Assembly: GCA_022385755.1 (NCBI GenBank)
Contig: MU278356.1
Span: forward strand, 1 to 64,000
DNA: 64,000 nt
Reading direction: 5' to 3'
Source of the DNA: Trametopsis cervina
Lineage: Eukaryota; Basidiomycota; Agaricomycetes; Polyporales; Irpicaceae
This document shows positions 1 to 12,792 of the stretch, one piece after another; the first letter of the stretch is position 1; each line of letters begins with the position of its first letter. The position numbers were made by a program, and so were the translations under genes. Below the pieces are notes generated by a model. It saw only the letters and a list, made by a program, of their open reading frames with translations, was not told the DNA's origin and made no database searches.

Positions 1-292
1 TGTGCAAGTCATGTGATCGTGCAGGTCATGAGACCGTGTCGACGAGTCACGTGACCGCGAGGACATGTAGGACGCGCCAAAATAAAAGAAAGAAAATCGA
101 ATAAATTGGGCGCTACACGTATAACCATGACACCGAACACTGTTCGTGCTGCTGGACGAACAAGGCTTGCAGAAGGGAAGGAACACCGGGAGGCCTTGAA
201 GGAAGCACTCTTTACAGAACGAGGGTTTGATAGACATGTATAGAGTACAGTACGAGGCAATTAACAAATCGATATGATGTACAGTGATGATT
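1..292. other. window edge, no gene seen
   Basis: This is the 3' flank of the minus-strand gene that ends at 293. The first 60 bases hold three diverged copies of a short unit centred on GTCATGTGA, GTCATGAGA and GTCACGTGA. The last of these contains the palindrome CACGTG. No coding region is supported. Confidence 0.4.
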
Positions 293-1663
293 CTACAACA
301 TAACAGGGCTTGAACCGAAATCCAGAGTGGAATCGCCAAGATCAGAGAAGTTGGCAGAGGTAGAGAAACTCAACGACGCTGTGAGGTCTTGACCAGAAGC
401 CGATGTGTCGAGATATCCATCAGAGTGTCCTCCGAGAAGTCCGGAAGGTGTAGTGTGCGGAACTCCAGCCTTGTATGCTGCCATACGCTCTCGATGCTCC
501 ATCTTTCGTTCTGCGAGTTTGGCTGATAAGCGAAGTTTTTCAAGCTTGTATTCGTTACGAGATTGCGCGCGGGTCTTCTCTGCAGATGCGGCCGCAATCT
601 TGGCATCGTACGCCTTCTGACGGGTTTTCTCCTCCTCTGTATGTGCAAGCAGAAACTTGTCTTCGAGTTTGACCTTCTTCGTTGATGGTGCCATCACTTT
701 CTTCTTGTTGTTCTTGCTGTTGAGCTCTCGAGTCTTCGTGTCCCGGTCAACCATAGGTACAGCGTCTGGTGGGTCAGTGGGCTCTTCGTCCGATGAAAAC
801 TCTGTGTCGAGGATGCTCTTGTAAACGTCAGCCACACCTGCGGCCTTCTCCTCGGCAGCAGACCGGACTTGATGATCATTCTCGTCTGATTCGTCGAATA
901 AAACAGTCTCATCGATCGCCGACAAGGCATTTCCGAGGCCGACAGGCTTCACGTTTGGGCGTTGGGCAATGAGAACCTTCATTTCGAAAAACCACGGGCA
1001 TTCAAGGAGGACTTTCTCTGTTGTAAAACCTAAGCCAAATCTCTTGATTTCCGCAAGCTGATAAAACACTCACGTGCAAGGTTCGTGAATGCATTATCAC
1101 GCGAGAAATCGATTTCATCTTTTGACATGATGCCCGCACCCGTCTGGTCCATTGCGTTCATATGTTCCATGACGTCCTGGCGCACTCTGTTCAAACGAGG
1201 CCCAGTCGGTTGAGTAGCCATATGAACAAAAGGGAGACACTCACTTTTGTACTCTGTTCTTGATTTTCGTAGCCCACTTGATGCGTGCAGCCTTGACTGT
1301 CTTGTCTGCTTGATATGCCAAACCATAAGCCTCATGATCTGCAAAAAGGATCTCTGCTAATAAGGCATGTGCCTCCGTCTTCGTTTTGCCACCACCTTTG
1401 GCTGTAGAGGGGTTTGCTCCGGGTCCGGGAAACAACGCCTGACGGATATTCTCATTGTCGGTGATAGTAGATACCAGTGCCCATGTAAGTGTTTGGTCCC
1501 AGCTGTTGTGCATGCAGTAGCGATACTCAACATGGACAATCAGTACGTACTCGATGTCTCGCTTGAGACTGTCTTCTGTGGTGTCCGTCTCAACAACTTT
1601 CACAGCCTTCTTCCTGGCGCCGCGTGAGGTTCCTGACGCCGTTCGTTGTCGCTTTTTCGCCAT
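293..1663 (-). CDS. Myb/SANT-like DNA-binding domain protein
   Basis: Three exons, 1663-1245, 1186-1074 and 1017-293, join in phase to 418 aa. Both introns are short (58 and 56 nt) with GTGAGT donors. Residues about 40-240 carry a pattern I know from a large Agaricomycete family: a W..LT...V..I..N..I..ALFPGPG region, then KGGGKTKTEAHALLAEIL, then IKNRVQK, TGAGIMSKDEI, and PWFFEMKVLIAQRPN..PVGLGN. This resembles Myb/SANT-like (trihelix-type) DNA-binding modules. The N-terminus is basic (RKKAVK). The C-terminal half is acidic, then charged and probably coiled-coil (about residues 300-360, many K/E/R), ending in a Ser-rich tail. Members of this family are often multicopy and may descend from transposon partner proteins. 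That origin is an inference. A nuclear role is likely but the target is unknown. Confidence 0.8.
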
Positions 1664-2286
1664 GATGTGATGATGCTAATGGAAGGGTGTAGCAACGAGA
1701 CGACAAAGGATGAATGTGGTAGCGAGAGGATGACGGATGGCTGTGTGGTTCAGTCATGCGCGGCAGAGTGAAAGATAACGATTTATTTGTATGCAAAGTA
1801 AGTAAGCATATGTTACTAGCTACATTTGAACGAGAAACGACACGACGAAGCGACTCAAGAGGTGCTTCGACGATTCTGCTCGATTCAGGCAGAATCGTGG
1901 ATTCAGGACCCCGAAACCGCCTGGAATCGACGTCTTGGTTCTGCCACGAATCAAACTCAGAATCGCACGCAAAAGCGAGGATTGAGTTCCCCTATTGGCG
2001 GCGGTTTGAAGAATCCAGGCTTAATTGACCGTAATTCATCGCTTATAATTCCTGCTCGTATAGAAATTCTTCCATTGACTCAAATGGTTGAAGGAGATCA
2101 TACACATGCCTTCTAGTACATAATTTATTGAAATCCGAAAAGTTGAGCATGCGCAATGCACATCACCGCGGACGACAGGGGAGACGATACTACTAAGTTC
2201 ACAGGCGCCGAAATGGCGTCCACAGGATAACTCTCATCTTCTCATCGACCGAGCATTGAGCTCACTCCCGAAGACAGCGAGCTTGC
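1664..2286. promoter_or_regulatory. intergenic between divergent genes
   Basis: This 623-bp spacer separates two divergent start codons (1663 minus, 2287 plus), so it should hold both promoters. It contains a small hairpin-like element near 1873-1900 (GATTCTGC...GCAGAATC) followed by further GATTC-type words up to about 1965. No ORF here looks coding. Confidence 0.45.
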
Positions 2287-4970
2287 ATGGTTTTCTCAAG
2301 TTCGCCATCGGGCTCCAAACGGCGGCGGATCAGTGTAGACTCGGCCTCGACATCGACTGCAGCCACTACGGGCTCAACATCGTTCACCCCCTCTGGGTCC
2401 CTCGCCAGCCCCTCCACCACCCGCACCTCACCTTCTCCCTCTACCTCTCCGAGAGGTACGGCCTACTCAATACGCATTCCTGCACACAAAGGCGTATCCA
2501 AGCGTATCTACGTAAACGCAGACAGTCCTCCTCCCATCGGAAACGTTATACCGCCACCTCCTCTTTACCACCCGGATGTTCAACCTCTTTATCTCGAGAC
2601 TCGATTGCCGCCACCGGCCGCAGAGGGCACCTATCACATCCCTATTTCAGAAATGCCTGCAGACTGCGCACCACGCTCTAACAACCTCGAGTGTATGCGC
2701 CATCGAACGGCGTGGCTCAAGGGCCGGCAGAGCTGGATTGAAGCACGCGGGTACACGGGGAGGCTGAAGGTCACCGGCTTCAGACTTTTGTGTGTCGTAT
2801 TTCGTTACACTTGCTGTTCGTTTACTAACTTATGGGTGGCTTTGAAATTAATGTACAGACATCACGCGCTACTGGTCGACTGGAAAACATTCAAGTTCGC
2901 GGTGTACCCTGACACACTCCAGCCGCAGCTTACGCCCGAACCGCTACCAACTGCATTTCTTTTTGGTGTGTCCCCCAAGCGCTCGAAGCCTCCGGAACAG
3001 CAGCATGACATCAGTACGGCCGATCATATGCAGGGTGTTACAGGTGCATCGAGTGGCAGCCGCGAGTCCTCGTCCTCCTCGACGTCCCAGGGTACATCTC
3101 GTCGACTGACGCGCTCCATGGCGCGTAATAATCAGTCTACGCCGCCTATTTCCCGCCCTCCGCTATGGCCACCCGGGTCGCCGTTGGTATCCATGTGGGA
3201 TGTTCAGATTCCGGCAGGGGCGACGCTTCACTCTTTGCAAAAGATGGTTGATGAAGGGCAAGGCTTTGTGTCCACACCTGCCGCCGCTGGGTCTTCAGCA
3301 TGGCGACCTGAGCTATACCAGCGTAGACCGCCACCTGTTGCCCATGAGGTGATAGATGTGGATGCAGAGGAGGATGAGGAAGAGGCAGTCGAAGAACTTA
3401 TCAATCATCCGTCGTCTTCACCTTCTCGTCCACCCGCTACATATCTCGTATCAGCTGTACAACAAGCTGCATCAAGAGTATCAATATCAGACGCTCAACA
3501 GGAAGAGGAGGAGGAGGAGGAGGAGGAGGAGGAATTGGCGGAGGAACGAAGTCCAGAACTAGTGCGAGGACGTGAAGAAGAGCAGACGCAAGACCAACCC
3601 CCACCTCCAGAATGCAGCAATTGCCACGTCACCTCGTCGTTACGCTGGCGCGCTTCCATCCTCGACCCGAGCCAGCAGGTATGCTACCGGTGTGGAAATT
3701 ATGAGAAGGTAAATAAACGTGCACGCCCTTTGGTCGACGATATGGTGGTGGTGGTGGAGGAGGAGGAGAGGCAAGCGGAGGTGGAGAGGCAAGCGGAGGA
3801 AGCGGAGGAGGAACGAAGTCCGGAATCAGGACGAGGACGTGAGCGAGAACAGACACAAGGACAATCCCAAACACCTGAATGCAGCAATTGCCATGTCACC
3901 TCTTCGTTGTCTTGGCGCGCCTCCATCCTCCACCCGAGCCAGCAGGTATGCTATCGGTGTGGAAATTATGAGAAGGTGAATAAACGCGCACGCCCCTTGG
4001 TTGAGGATATGGAGGAACCGCTGAGCATGTGTGTGCCATTGCCGCGATCTGTGCTTTTGGACGGAGTGGGGGGAAAGACAGATTCGAGAGGCAGAGCGCA
4101 TGAACGGGGGGTTACAAGTGATTCGGACGCTATAGCCGAACGTGGACCGATGTCTGGACGGGATAGTGCCACCGAGCATGACGTTGTGCATGAACATGAA
4201 GAGCCACCAAACTATGGGCCTGATGTGCTAATGGCTGAAGCAACTGACGAGGACCGGCGGCTTACAGAGTTAGACCAAGCCACCACTTTCCTGGAAACGT
4301 AAGCATCCCGTTCCATTTCATTTTCGCCAGCCGGATGCGCTCCTCCTCGAGCTCCTTTTTTCTTTTTCTTTTTGCGTCCCGGTGCTGGTTTTCCCCATTC
4401 TTCGTTCTGCATCCCCTGTCCGTTAACTTCGAATCCTCTCTTTGTAGATACATCGATTACTATGACAATCGAAAACCGTTACATACTGCCTATTCGTGTT
4501 CGGCGACCTATTCTGCACGAATCGTCCCGCCACCCTCGCAAGTGATCGCCCACTCTGCTGAGAGCCCCCAAGAGCGATTACAGATCGGTCTTACCCATTC
4601 TGACGGGGATGACGGCCACGGCGTGGCACGTGCTGTGGAGGAGCTGAGGATGGCCCACAAGCTCACGTTCAGCGATGTAGACTACTTCGCTGCGATGTGC
4701 GACATGCGTATGCCCGAGTCCGTGGATACGACGGAAGATTTGTGCATGATGCTTGCGTGTGTCTTGAAGGATGCAGATTGGGAGTGTGACATGGCGTTCG
4801 TGCTGAGGTCGAAGGAGTGGGACGAGCGCGATAGGTGAGCTGGGAATTCGTCGAGATGAATGGGCGCTGATCGCAACCGGGACGCTGTTGGCAGGATAAG
4901 GACGACGATGTCTCCGCTGGTGGTCGTCTCGCATCAAGTGACGTTGTATCAGGGGATTCGCCATTTATGA
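2287..4970 (+). CDS. protein with two tandem GATA-type zinc fingers
   Basis: Model of four exons: 2287-2789, 2859-4298, 4448-4834 and 4895-4970, 801 aa. The first intron (69 nt, branch TTTACTAACTT) is a multiple of three, so the ORF also reads through it. Two GATA-like fingers have the pattern C-x2-C-x19-C-x2-C and lie about residues 420-460 and 505-550 (CSNCHVTSSLRWR, then CYRCGNYEKVNKRARPL, and a near copy). The spacer between and before them is Glu-rich, including a GAG-repeat tract at 3501-3533. The N-terminal 80 residues are Ser/Thr/Pro-rich with a basic KRRR motif, a plausible nuclear signal. The fingers keep the GATA WR and CxxCG elements, but the second pair is CYRC, not the usual CNAC. 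Probably a DNA-binding regulator. The last intron is optional: without it the protein stops at 4838. Confidence 0.75.
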
Positions 4971-6008
4971 GGATATATAGGAGAGAGATGAAGGTATTTG
5001 TGGGTGTTCGCATGGCTGAGCTATCGCGATGCTATTTTCTTGGTTTCTTGTCAATTTCTTGTCATTTCTTGTCGTTCTCTTGTCGTTTGCTTCATGAACG
5101 ATGGGAAGCTCCGGCGGCAGCCTGATGATGTGTGCCTAGGATGAGACGCCGCTAAAAGCTTCTGAGATGTATTGTATTCATCTATGTATTATAGCCGTTA
5201 TCGCTAAGTCAGTCTCTTCGCACTCCGGACTACTTCGTAAGAGTAGTCAGTCGATAGTTGATGTCTCAAATGAAATGCAATGTACGCGGACGTAGACCTC
5301 AATTGCCCCCTTGGTACGATCTGTCGTCAACGCTATTTACATTCAGACGGGGAACATACTGCCGACGATGATTGCTATGTTTATGCTGTCATCCCGGTCT
5401 TTGCTCGCAAAGGACAAACGAATAGGAGGGTATAAAGATCGTGTGAGTGAGAGGGGAAAAGTGAGATAATGCCCGTACTGGAAGAGAGGCCTTATGGATG
5501 TATCAATCCATACAAAGCTACCGCATCATCGTGATAAATATCATTGAAGACAGAACACGCATCGTTGTTATGTCGAGCGGACTCGAGCGCAAGCACGAGC
5601 TATCACATACGGAGATGGAGTACCTTGGGAATTTGATGCTTAGCGGCTGATGAACCGAGACACCGAGCGTCGTTTGATTATGGGCTGGCACTAAGAACAC
5701 AATCCAAATGTCATTTCTATTGCATCTGTCCGCTTACAATCCAGTGTATCCTATTCGTGTATGGCTGCTGAACGGCCGTGGTACGTATAACCTGGTATGG
5801 CCTATGGGATAACATATTTGATGTGAAAGCACCGTTGAAATGTAGGAAGCGAACTCATCGTCGGGAAAGTAGCTGCTCGAAACTATGGAGTGTCCAAAGA
5901 CGAGATATGCGTGTGAAATTGCATTCCAAGCAAGGACTTCTCTGTGGGACCACTAATTTGCTGAGAATGCACCGGCCGCGAGCAAAGGAGCTTTCTATCT
6001 CAGTAGCC
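4971..6008. other. intergenic between convergent genes
   Basis: About 1 kb between the stop of the GATA-finger gene (plus) and the stop of the membrane-protein gene (minus). It is somewhat AT-richer than its surroundings, and includes repeated TTTCTTGTC words at 5040-5085. It probably holds two 3' UTRs. No coding region is supported. Confidence 0.5.
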
Positions 6009-6951
6009 TCACCCGCCTTTGACCATCGAACCAGGCGATGAAGAGGGTGAGCTTAATGTGGTTGAGAACTGCGATCTGTTGGTGGTGCTACTCAAAGGAC
6101 CCGTGTGATTGTACGGGATGGATGAATACGGCTGGGCGGCTGTAAACAGGTCAGCTAAGCGTAGCAAGCCACTCCATCAAATGGGACAGATACCTGTGTA
6201 GACCACAAGATGGTTATCAATCATATCGACTGTTGACTCTTTACGAGTGCGACTTCGACGGACGCATAACCATATAACGGCAATCACTGCACCCACAAAA
6301 ACTAGTACACCCAATACGATCCCCGCGATAGCTCCTGGTTGTAGCGAGCGGGAGCCAGTCCCATGGTCTGGACTTTCAGAGGCTGTGGTAGGGCTTGAGG
6401 TCTCGATAGAGATGGTTGTGGCGAGTACGCTGCTGGAACTGGGCAATGAAGCTTTATTTTGGGTAACAGCGAAGTAGTCCAGCCAGTATGTTGAGCCATT
6501 CGAGATGAGATTGACTGTCAGACTATGCTCCCCATCCGATAATTGAGGCGATGTATAGAACGTTTGACGAAACGTTGTTTTGCTCGTTTCAGGTGCAGTG
6601 TAGGTGGTGGGCTCTCCGTCGTCGAGAACGTATGATGTGACAGGCATCCCATCTCCAGCTGTAGTGCCTATCGAACCTAGCACCTGGATAGAGGTCCCTT
6701 TGTGCGAAAAGTGTCCAGGTGGCTGTGCTTGGGCTCGGTAACAAGAGGCACTCACCCTGGAATGTAAGACTGACTTGGGCACCTTGCCACAAAGAGCCAT
6801 GCGTTGTTCTATCGGATATCTGAGCTTCTGTATGTATATGAGAAGACATGGGTACTCACACGTTGAACTCCTGTGGGACGCCGCCTTTTTTCCAATGGCC
6901 TGCATAGTGGAGTATAGACAGCTCCGAGTCGTCGATGAAGATAGTCTGCAT
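6009..6951 (-). CDS. single-span membrane protein with extracellular sugar-binding-like domain (5' end uncertain)
   Basis: Spliced minus-strand gene. The recognisable protein reads IFIDDSELSILHYAGHWK, then TTHGSLWQGAQVSLTFQG, GTSIQVLGSIG, TSYVLDDGEPTTY, FYTSPQLSDGEHSLTV and STYWLDYFAVT. It continues into a Ser/Thr-rich stalk, a membrane helix (AIAGIVLGVLVFVGAVIAVI) and a basic stop-transfer CVRRSRTRK. A last exon (about 6139-6009) adds a Ser/Thr-rich cytoplasmic tail ending MVKGG. This order (jelly-roll-like domain, stalk, one helix, short tail) is a common Agaricomycete cell-surface architecture. Introns with GTGAGT donors follow EFNV and LTFQG. An intron with a GTATCT donor precedes the last exon. 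No signal-peptide exon was found: the ATG at 6951 may instead be part of an intron end (CATGCAG), with the true first exon upstream. Ligand unknown. Confidence 0.75.
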
Positions 6952-9900
6952 GGGTGAGAGGTGAACTATACATGCGCTGACCGACTGCGTTTTAACGTGT
7001 CAGTATATCGTCATCTTGGAATATAGCGAGATCTGGACAGGGTTCCCTCCAATGGAACGTAACCGGATCTTAGAACCCACTGCAATTGTTGCAAGCAGCT
7101 GATGATCATATAGCATATGAATGTCACTTGTCAATCCAAGTCCAACGACAGGCAGACCCTCTACGCCGTTGTCTGGAGTGCTTATGGACACTGAGTACTA
7201 TGTTGTACGTGCCTTCGATGCTGGAGCCCGCGATGAACGAGCTGCTGGAAAGAATTATGCATCCAGAGAATCCTTGATACAATAGCTGACATACTGTAGT
7301 GTAGTGCTATCGCCATGGGCGCCAGGACGGCTGAGCTTGAGAAGCTTAAGCCGGATGGCGGCCATCTTGAGGGCGTGATCGGAATGCAAGAAGGCAATGC
7401 ACCAGTATCTCCTCGGCGTGGGAGATCCCTTCAGATTACGAGATTCAACGTACGTCTATTTGAACTTCAGGCGTTACCCTCGTCTCACCGAGTCTCTGCG
7501 CACTGCGTTACTGAATCGAAAGAAGCAGTAAAGCACTGTTCAGAGAAGCGTCAAGTATTTCATACACCAGCGTGCGAAGCGATGCCTACCTTGCAATGTG
7601 TTAACTGGCTTCCATGACATTCACCTCAGCGACCATGATATCAATGAAATACAAGTGAAGTGTAATGTCCTGCGGAGGATATCATCGGAGACTCCGATGA
7701 GCATTAGGAAGATACAAAAGACCCATATGTGTGTGCACGGTAAATGCTAACTCCACACGCGCCGCTATCCCGCTCGAGGTTTGCTTCGGTTCGTCGTCCT
7801 TCTACCAGAAGTCGAGCAGACAAACGTCTTCTGGCCTCTGGGTGGGTCGCTGACAAGCGGTCGAATGGCACAGACCCAGCCAAAGGCAAGAAGAGGTTAT
7901 TCCAGACCGACATTAGCATATAGTAGCCACGATTTTTGAAAGAAAGCAATATAAGCAACGCACGATAAGTGACAGGTACCCGAACGCATGAATCCGGTTC
8001 ACGCTTAATTACTGGATGACAACCTTCTCACCGCGTGAAATGCTGATTTCCTGCCGTTTATCGTGAGGCAGGTGGGGAAATGAACTGAGCACTGCAGTCC
8101 AGACTCAGTGGGATGCAGGCAGTCGGGCTGGACGGAGTGCGAGTGCAGATGTGCACCGTGCGGGTCCTGTACCTCACTGTATGCTTGCGCTGCGGGATTG
8201 ATCCAACATAGGTAGAGACGTAAACCGCGGATCGTCTTCTCGGCCGGAAAAGGGCATTACGGAGAATGCCAGTTCCTCGTTGATACTTGTCGTGGCGGGG
8301 TGATTGAACGCGGTAGTCGCGTCTGATTGGTGTGTACTTGTGTACTCTGAAGACCGGGGCCTGGTTCATGTGTCTTCAGCTGTCCGATGTGACGATCGAA
8401 AGGAAAATTGTTTACTGCTCCCCCGTCTTCTTAGGATTCAGGTGCGGCGCTCGTGCAACAAATTTGCTCTCTTCTCCTACTCCGTGCATGGAAGAGAGGG
8501 CGAGGGAGGCTTCGTTAGATATAGTGAATGGCTAGCATGCTGCAGGTTTGCAGGCTCGCCCTCATATATGCGCTGTCTCCGTCAGCTTTGGCGTTGTGGG
8601 ACCGGTCCGACGTCCTTGAAACGCAGATCGGGTTCTCGCCCCTAAATAGTCGAAGGTGTACTTCTATGGCCTGTAGGGCGGGATGTGTTGTGAATCTAAA
8701 AATAAGCTGGAGCTGCAGGTCAGTTAATAGGCGGTGCTACGAGACGTCGGTCAGTATTGGCACGAGCTAGCTTCTCCCGAAAGCAGGCTAGACCATGCCA
8801 ACGAGAGATAGCTGTAGAGATCGGATGAATGATGCTACACTTCGGGAGTGAATGGAAGATTCGGCAGATTTCTTGTGTGCGATTGCACTCACGGTTTCTT
8901 CAGTTTGTGCCGCGAACGATTCCAACCAACCTGCTTCCTGGTCCAGGAGTGGTACGGCATTTCGGCTCTATACAGTTCAGCTGCAGTTGTGCTATATGTG
9001 TACAGTAAGTATGGCATCTGGTCGTGAGACTTGGGAGTACGCTGCACCTGTGTAGTCGGACCGGTTACGCAATGAACGACGCATAGTGAACACGGCACTG
9101 ACGTGTATGGCGGGATCCAATCTCGAGAATTATCGTGTTTCCATGAAGGCAAACGAACGCGTTGGGGACAACGACCTCTTCATGAATCAGCGACGCACTC
9201 CTATGAGAAGTCTTTTCGTCTCCGTTGCATGTATGCGAGCGACTTGTGGTGGGATCACGGATCCTGGGGTCTGAACGTGAAATATGGGACTCAGCGAACA
9301 CGTCCTTGAGATGGTGCGCACGCTTTATATATTGCCAGCGACTTCGATGTTGCGGGTCGGTCCGACGTTTCCAGTTGGTGGCGGCGCAGATCGCTTCTCT
9401 AGTCTTTACTTGGATGCGGGAAGATGGGGTATATTGTGCGGATCAGACTTTGGGTCGGTCGGACCGTGACTGGGAGATGCATAACTGCCTGAGCACAAGG
9501 TTCAGTATGGGATGTGTACCAGTAAAACGTACAAATTGCGTCGTACAGCACACCCACCTTGCGACTCATAACCCTTATAGCAAATCAGCTCACCTCCGCT
9601 TTGCAACGGGTGAAACAGATATGGTTGCTCCGACCCGTTTTTGTGCGCGTTAATGACTTTGAGGACAGATCCGAGGACGGGACTCGGGGTTGAGTTTCAA
9701 GCTTACGCGCTGTTTACACCAGTCTCTTCAAGTTTAGCAGTCACAACCGGTCCGACAGAGCTTAGAGTGGAGTTGTACGGTAAAAACGCGGATAGTAAGG
9801 CACATTTACGTGTGCACATAGTTCGATATCTCAATGCTGCACACTGCTACATCGATATCGAGCAATCCTTAGACCTATAAGAAGGCAATTAACAGCTATG

Positions 9901-10730
9901 CATGGATGACAGTATGCAGACATACCCCGTAGCGCTAGGGCGGTGTTCCTCCGAAATAACGACCCCCAGCGCATCGCCAGCGTGTTGCCACAGCGTCTTC
10001 ACGGGAGAAATTAAACAATCGTGTTGCGGTAAAATTTTGTGCATCGGAGGGTACAATCTGGTTTCTGTCCGTTCTCACACCTTGACGTACGACTTCTTCG
10101 AGGTTCTGCTGAAGTTTTAGGAGAGCAGGAGGGTCACAACACACGAGCAAGCCTCGTCGCGCAAGGGCGGCTCTTGGGTCACGGTGGGCACATCTGGCTC
10201 CGAATGAGGCCCACCCGGATGGATGATGGTTGCGTGTCAACAAGTTCCTGGCCGGGCCTGTCACGGCTGCGCATATATGAGGGTATGAGCACACGAAAAC
10301 ACAGTGTCGCTAGATAAGTATTTCGATGGGCAGATGACGTGGGGCGAGTAAGGATTTGCATACCGAATGGACAGAACGAGTTGAAATGGAGTCGACAGCA
10401 ATTCTGCAGGACACGTGTGACAGTGGGGCGATGTCACAAGCGGAACCTTTGCCATTTGGTGCAGGCAGGTGACGTGACGGAAGTCACGCACGGAACGCCG
10501 TGTCGGCACGTGCCGTCACAGCACAGTGCTTCCACTTTTCCCCGGCCGGGGGCCCATTCTCTCAAATACCTCCTCGCCGTTGCCAACATTCCCCACATCC
10601 TCGACTACGACCCTCACGACATACGGTCTTTCCTGACCGTTCCGCACGCTCCCCGTCCAGCCGCCACCACTCGTACGCTCGTACTTTCACCGCCGCACAC
10701 CACAACGATCGGGACGCCCCTCCTCACAAG
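6952..10730. other. gene-poor stretch, only ORF fragments
   Basis: About 3.8 kb. Small minus-strand ORF pieces at 7000-7400 and 7700-7960 have acceptable splice signals but no recognisable domain. One of them could hold the missing first exon of the membrane protein at 6951. On the plus strand, an ORF at 8528-8770 starts with a hydrophobic, signal-like stretch, but nothing else supports it. Words around GGTCCGAC recur at about 8602, 9358, 9455 and 9747. A CACGTG palindrome lies at 10507-10512, about 220 bp before the next gene. Confidence 0.4.
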
Positions 10731-12792
10731 ATGAAGGGTTGTTTGAAGTTCACGCCACCTTTGACCCCCCAGCCCGGCAGCAGCGCTGGATCACCGTTCG
10801 CCTCAGGAAGCGCATCTCCCGCCTCCGGATGCACTCCTCTCACATCGTCATGTCGCAAGACAGTCTCTTTCTGCCGCGATCTGGAGGAGTTCTTTGAGGC
10901 CGATGATTGGGACAGGTCGCCTGCCCCCGTCGCGCCCAAACTATGCTATCAGTGAGTATCGCGAGTGCTTCCTGATCATCCCCATCCGTTCCCCGCAATC
11001 GTGGTCGCGTGAGGTCACCACGAAGCGTGCCGTGCTGCTGCATGTATGCACGCAGATCTCGAGTCACTTCGTATGATTACCATATATGGAAATCATCACG
11101 AATAAGCGAGAGCTATGCACCGTCAACGTCATGGCTCATGGTAGTCGGTGTTAGGAGGCCTCTGTTGCTCCTTGACCATGTCATGACATTATGTGCGGCG
11201 GGCAGGGATGGAACCTGGTCATGTTCCGGTGACGGGAACAGTCGGTGGAGCAACCAGGTCACGAGCCCGCTGCCCGCGCGTGCGGCCTCCGACGACCTTG
11301 CACATATGTCCGACGACCCGACAGCAAAAGACTATTTATACGACTTGCGGGTCTGTTACAAGCCTCATTCTAGCTTTACTCTCTTCATCACTCTTCGCTC
11401 CCAAAGACAAGAGCTGACCGTACTTCTCTCTTCAGGGACATTCTCGAGCTGAAGCAGATCATGCAATCTCTTCCTCGAGCACCTCAGCCTCCGAGCTATC
11501 GACAGCATTTCACCACATCTCTCCCGCAACCATCCCCCTCCACTACTCTCCCACCATCTACCCACGCCCCATTCCCCGTCTCGCGTTTCGCCTCTATGCC
11601 CTCGGCGACGCCATCAAAATGGAAGAATCGTGACGCCTCGCGAGAGGTGGACCGCGAGATCCTACCATACCTCGATTCTGTGCCTATACAACTGCTCCCT
11701 CTACTCCCTCCGTCATCCGAACCGCCTCAATCGGGCCCGTTCGAGCCCATGAGCACGCCGCACCCGAATACGCAGCTCAGCACACTACCCGCACACATCG
11801 AGACGCCCAAACCACCAATATCTTCCCCAGTGCCCATGGTCACTCCCCCGCCATCTGCTGCATCCTCTGCCTCACATTCTCCTGCACCATCATCTCCTAT
11901 CCTCTCACCAGTATCGTCGCCTCCTCCTACACCTAGACGTACCCCTAACTTCTCCTTTGTTCCGTTACTCCCTGTTAAAGAGGAGGTCAAACTGCCTCCA
12001 CCCCCACCCGTTGTTGCACCGCCTCCTGTGAGACGGTTCAACATGACATTTGTCCCCCTCCTACCCCCTGAAGACCCTGCTCCGCCCGTCATTCCTCCCA
12101 AACCCAGTACGGAGTCGGTAGAGCTGACGCCTCAGAACGAAGTGCCTCCCGAAGCCGAGCCCGAAGAGCATTTGTCGCAAGCAGAAGACTCTGACCTCGA
12201 GAGTGTTCACTCCCCGCCAAGCAATTACCTTCCCTTGAGCATGCTCTCCCGCTCGTACACGTCGACGCCATCGCTATCGTCCGCGAGCGATACAGACACC
12301 GAAACAGAGAGCGAGGCACCCAGCGTGAGCAGCGCAGGGCCGTCATCGCCGCGCGAACAGGATGATGATGACGGCACTATGCTCTCGCACTATTTTGTGT
12401 CGCACGCGACCTTCGGGAGCGGGCGGGGCAGCGGCACGCATAATCCGTACTTCCCGGCCTTGGGTGGCGAGCCATTTGTCAGCGAGAGCAAGGTGCGCTT
12501 GCACGCGCTCCCAAGTCCAGCACTCCAGCCGCCTTCGCCGTTTTCGCTGTATCCCGGCGAGGGAGGCGAACAGGAGGGTGAGGGGCGTCCCGCGCGAGGG
12601 TCGATGCGCGGGAAGCGGGAGTTTGTCAAGCGGCCGTCTGCGCTCTCGGCGCTGGAGGGTATGGGTTCGGATATGATGTCGCCTGAGCTTACGATTGAGG
12701 CGATGCGCAACGTGCCCGCGTCGAGATTGGTCGAGGCGGCAGAAGAGGAGGGCGATATGTTGTTGAGGCCCAGTTTGACACGGAGAGAGTGA
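10731..12792 (+). CDS. DDWDRSP-family protein, long proline-rich form (possible PP1-docking protein)
   Basis: Two exons, 10731-10951 and 11436-12792, 525 aa. The 484-nt intron is much longer than its neighbours and splits a Gln codon in phase 2. The N-terminal 90 residues are the conserved part: MKGCLK, then RKTVSF, EEFFEADDWDRSP, LCYQDILELK and SLPR. The same block and the same intron phase occur in the gene at 16690. KTVSF fits the RVxF docking motif for protein phosphatase 1, and GCLK resembles the SILK motif. This is a pattern reading, not evidence of binding. The remaining 430 residues are Pro/Ser-rich and probably disordered, with three LLP.LP-type motifs (IQLLPLLPPS, FVPLLPVK, FVPLLPPE) and acidic patches. 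No enzyme domain is seen. Confidence 0.85.
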
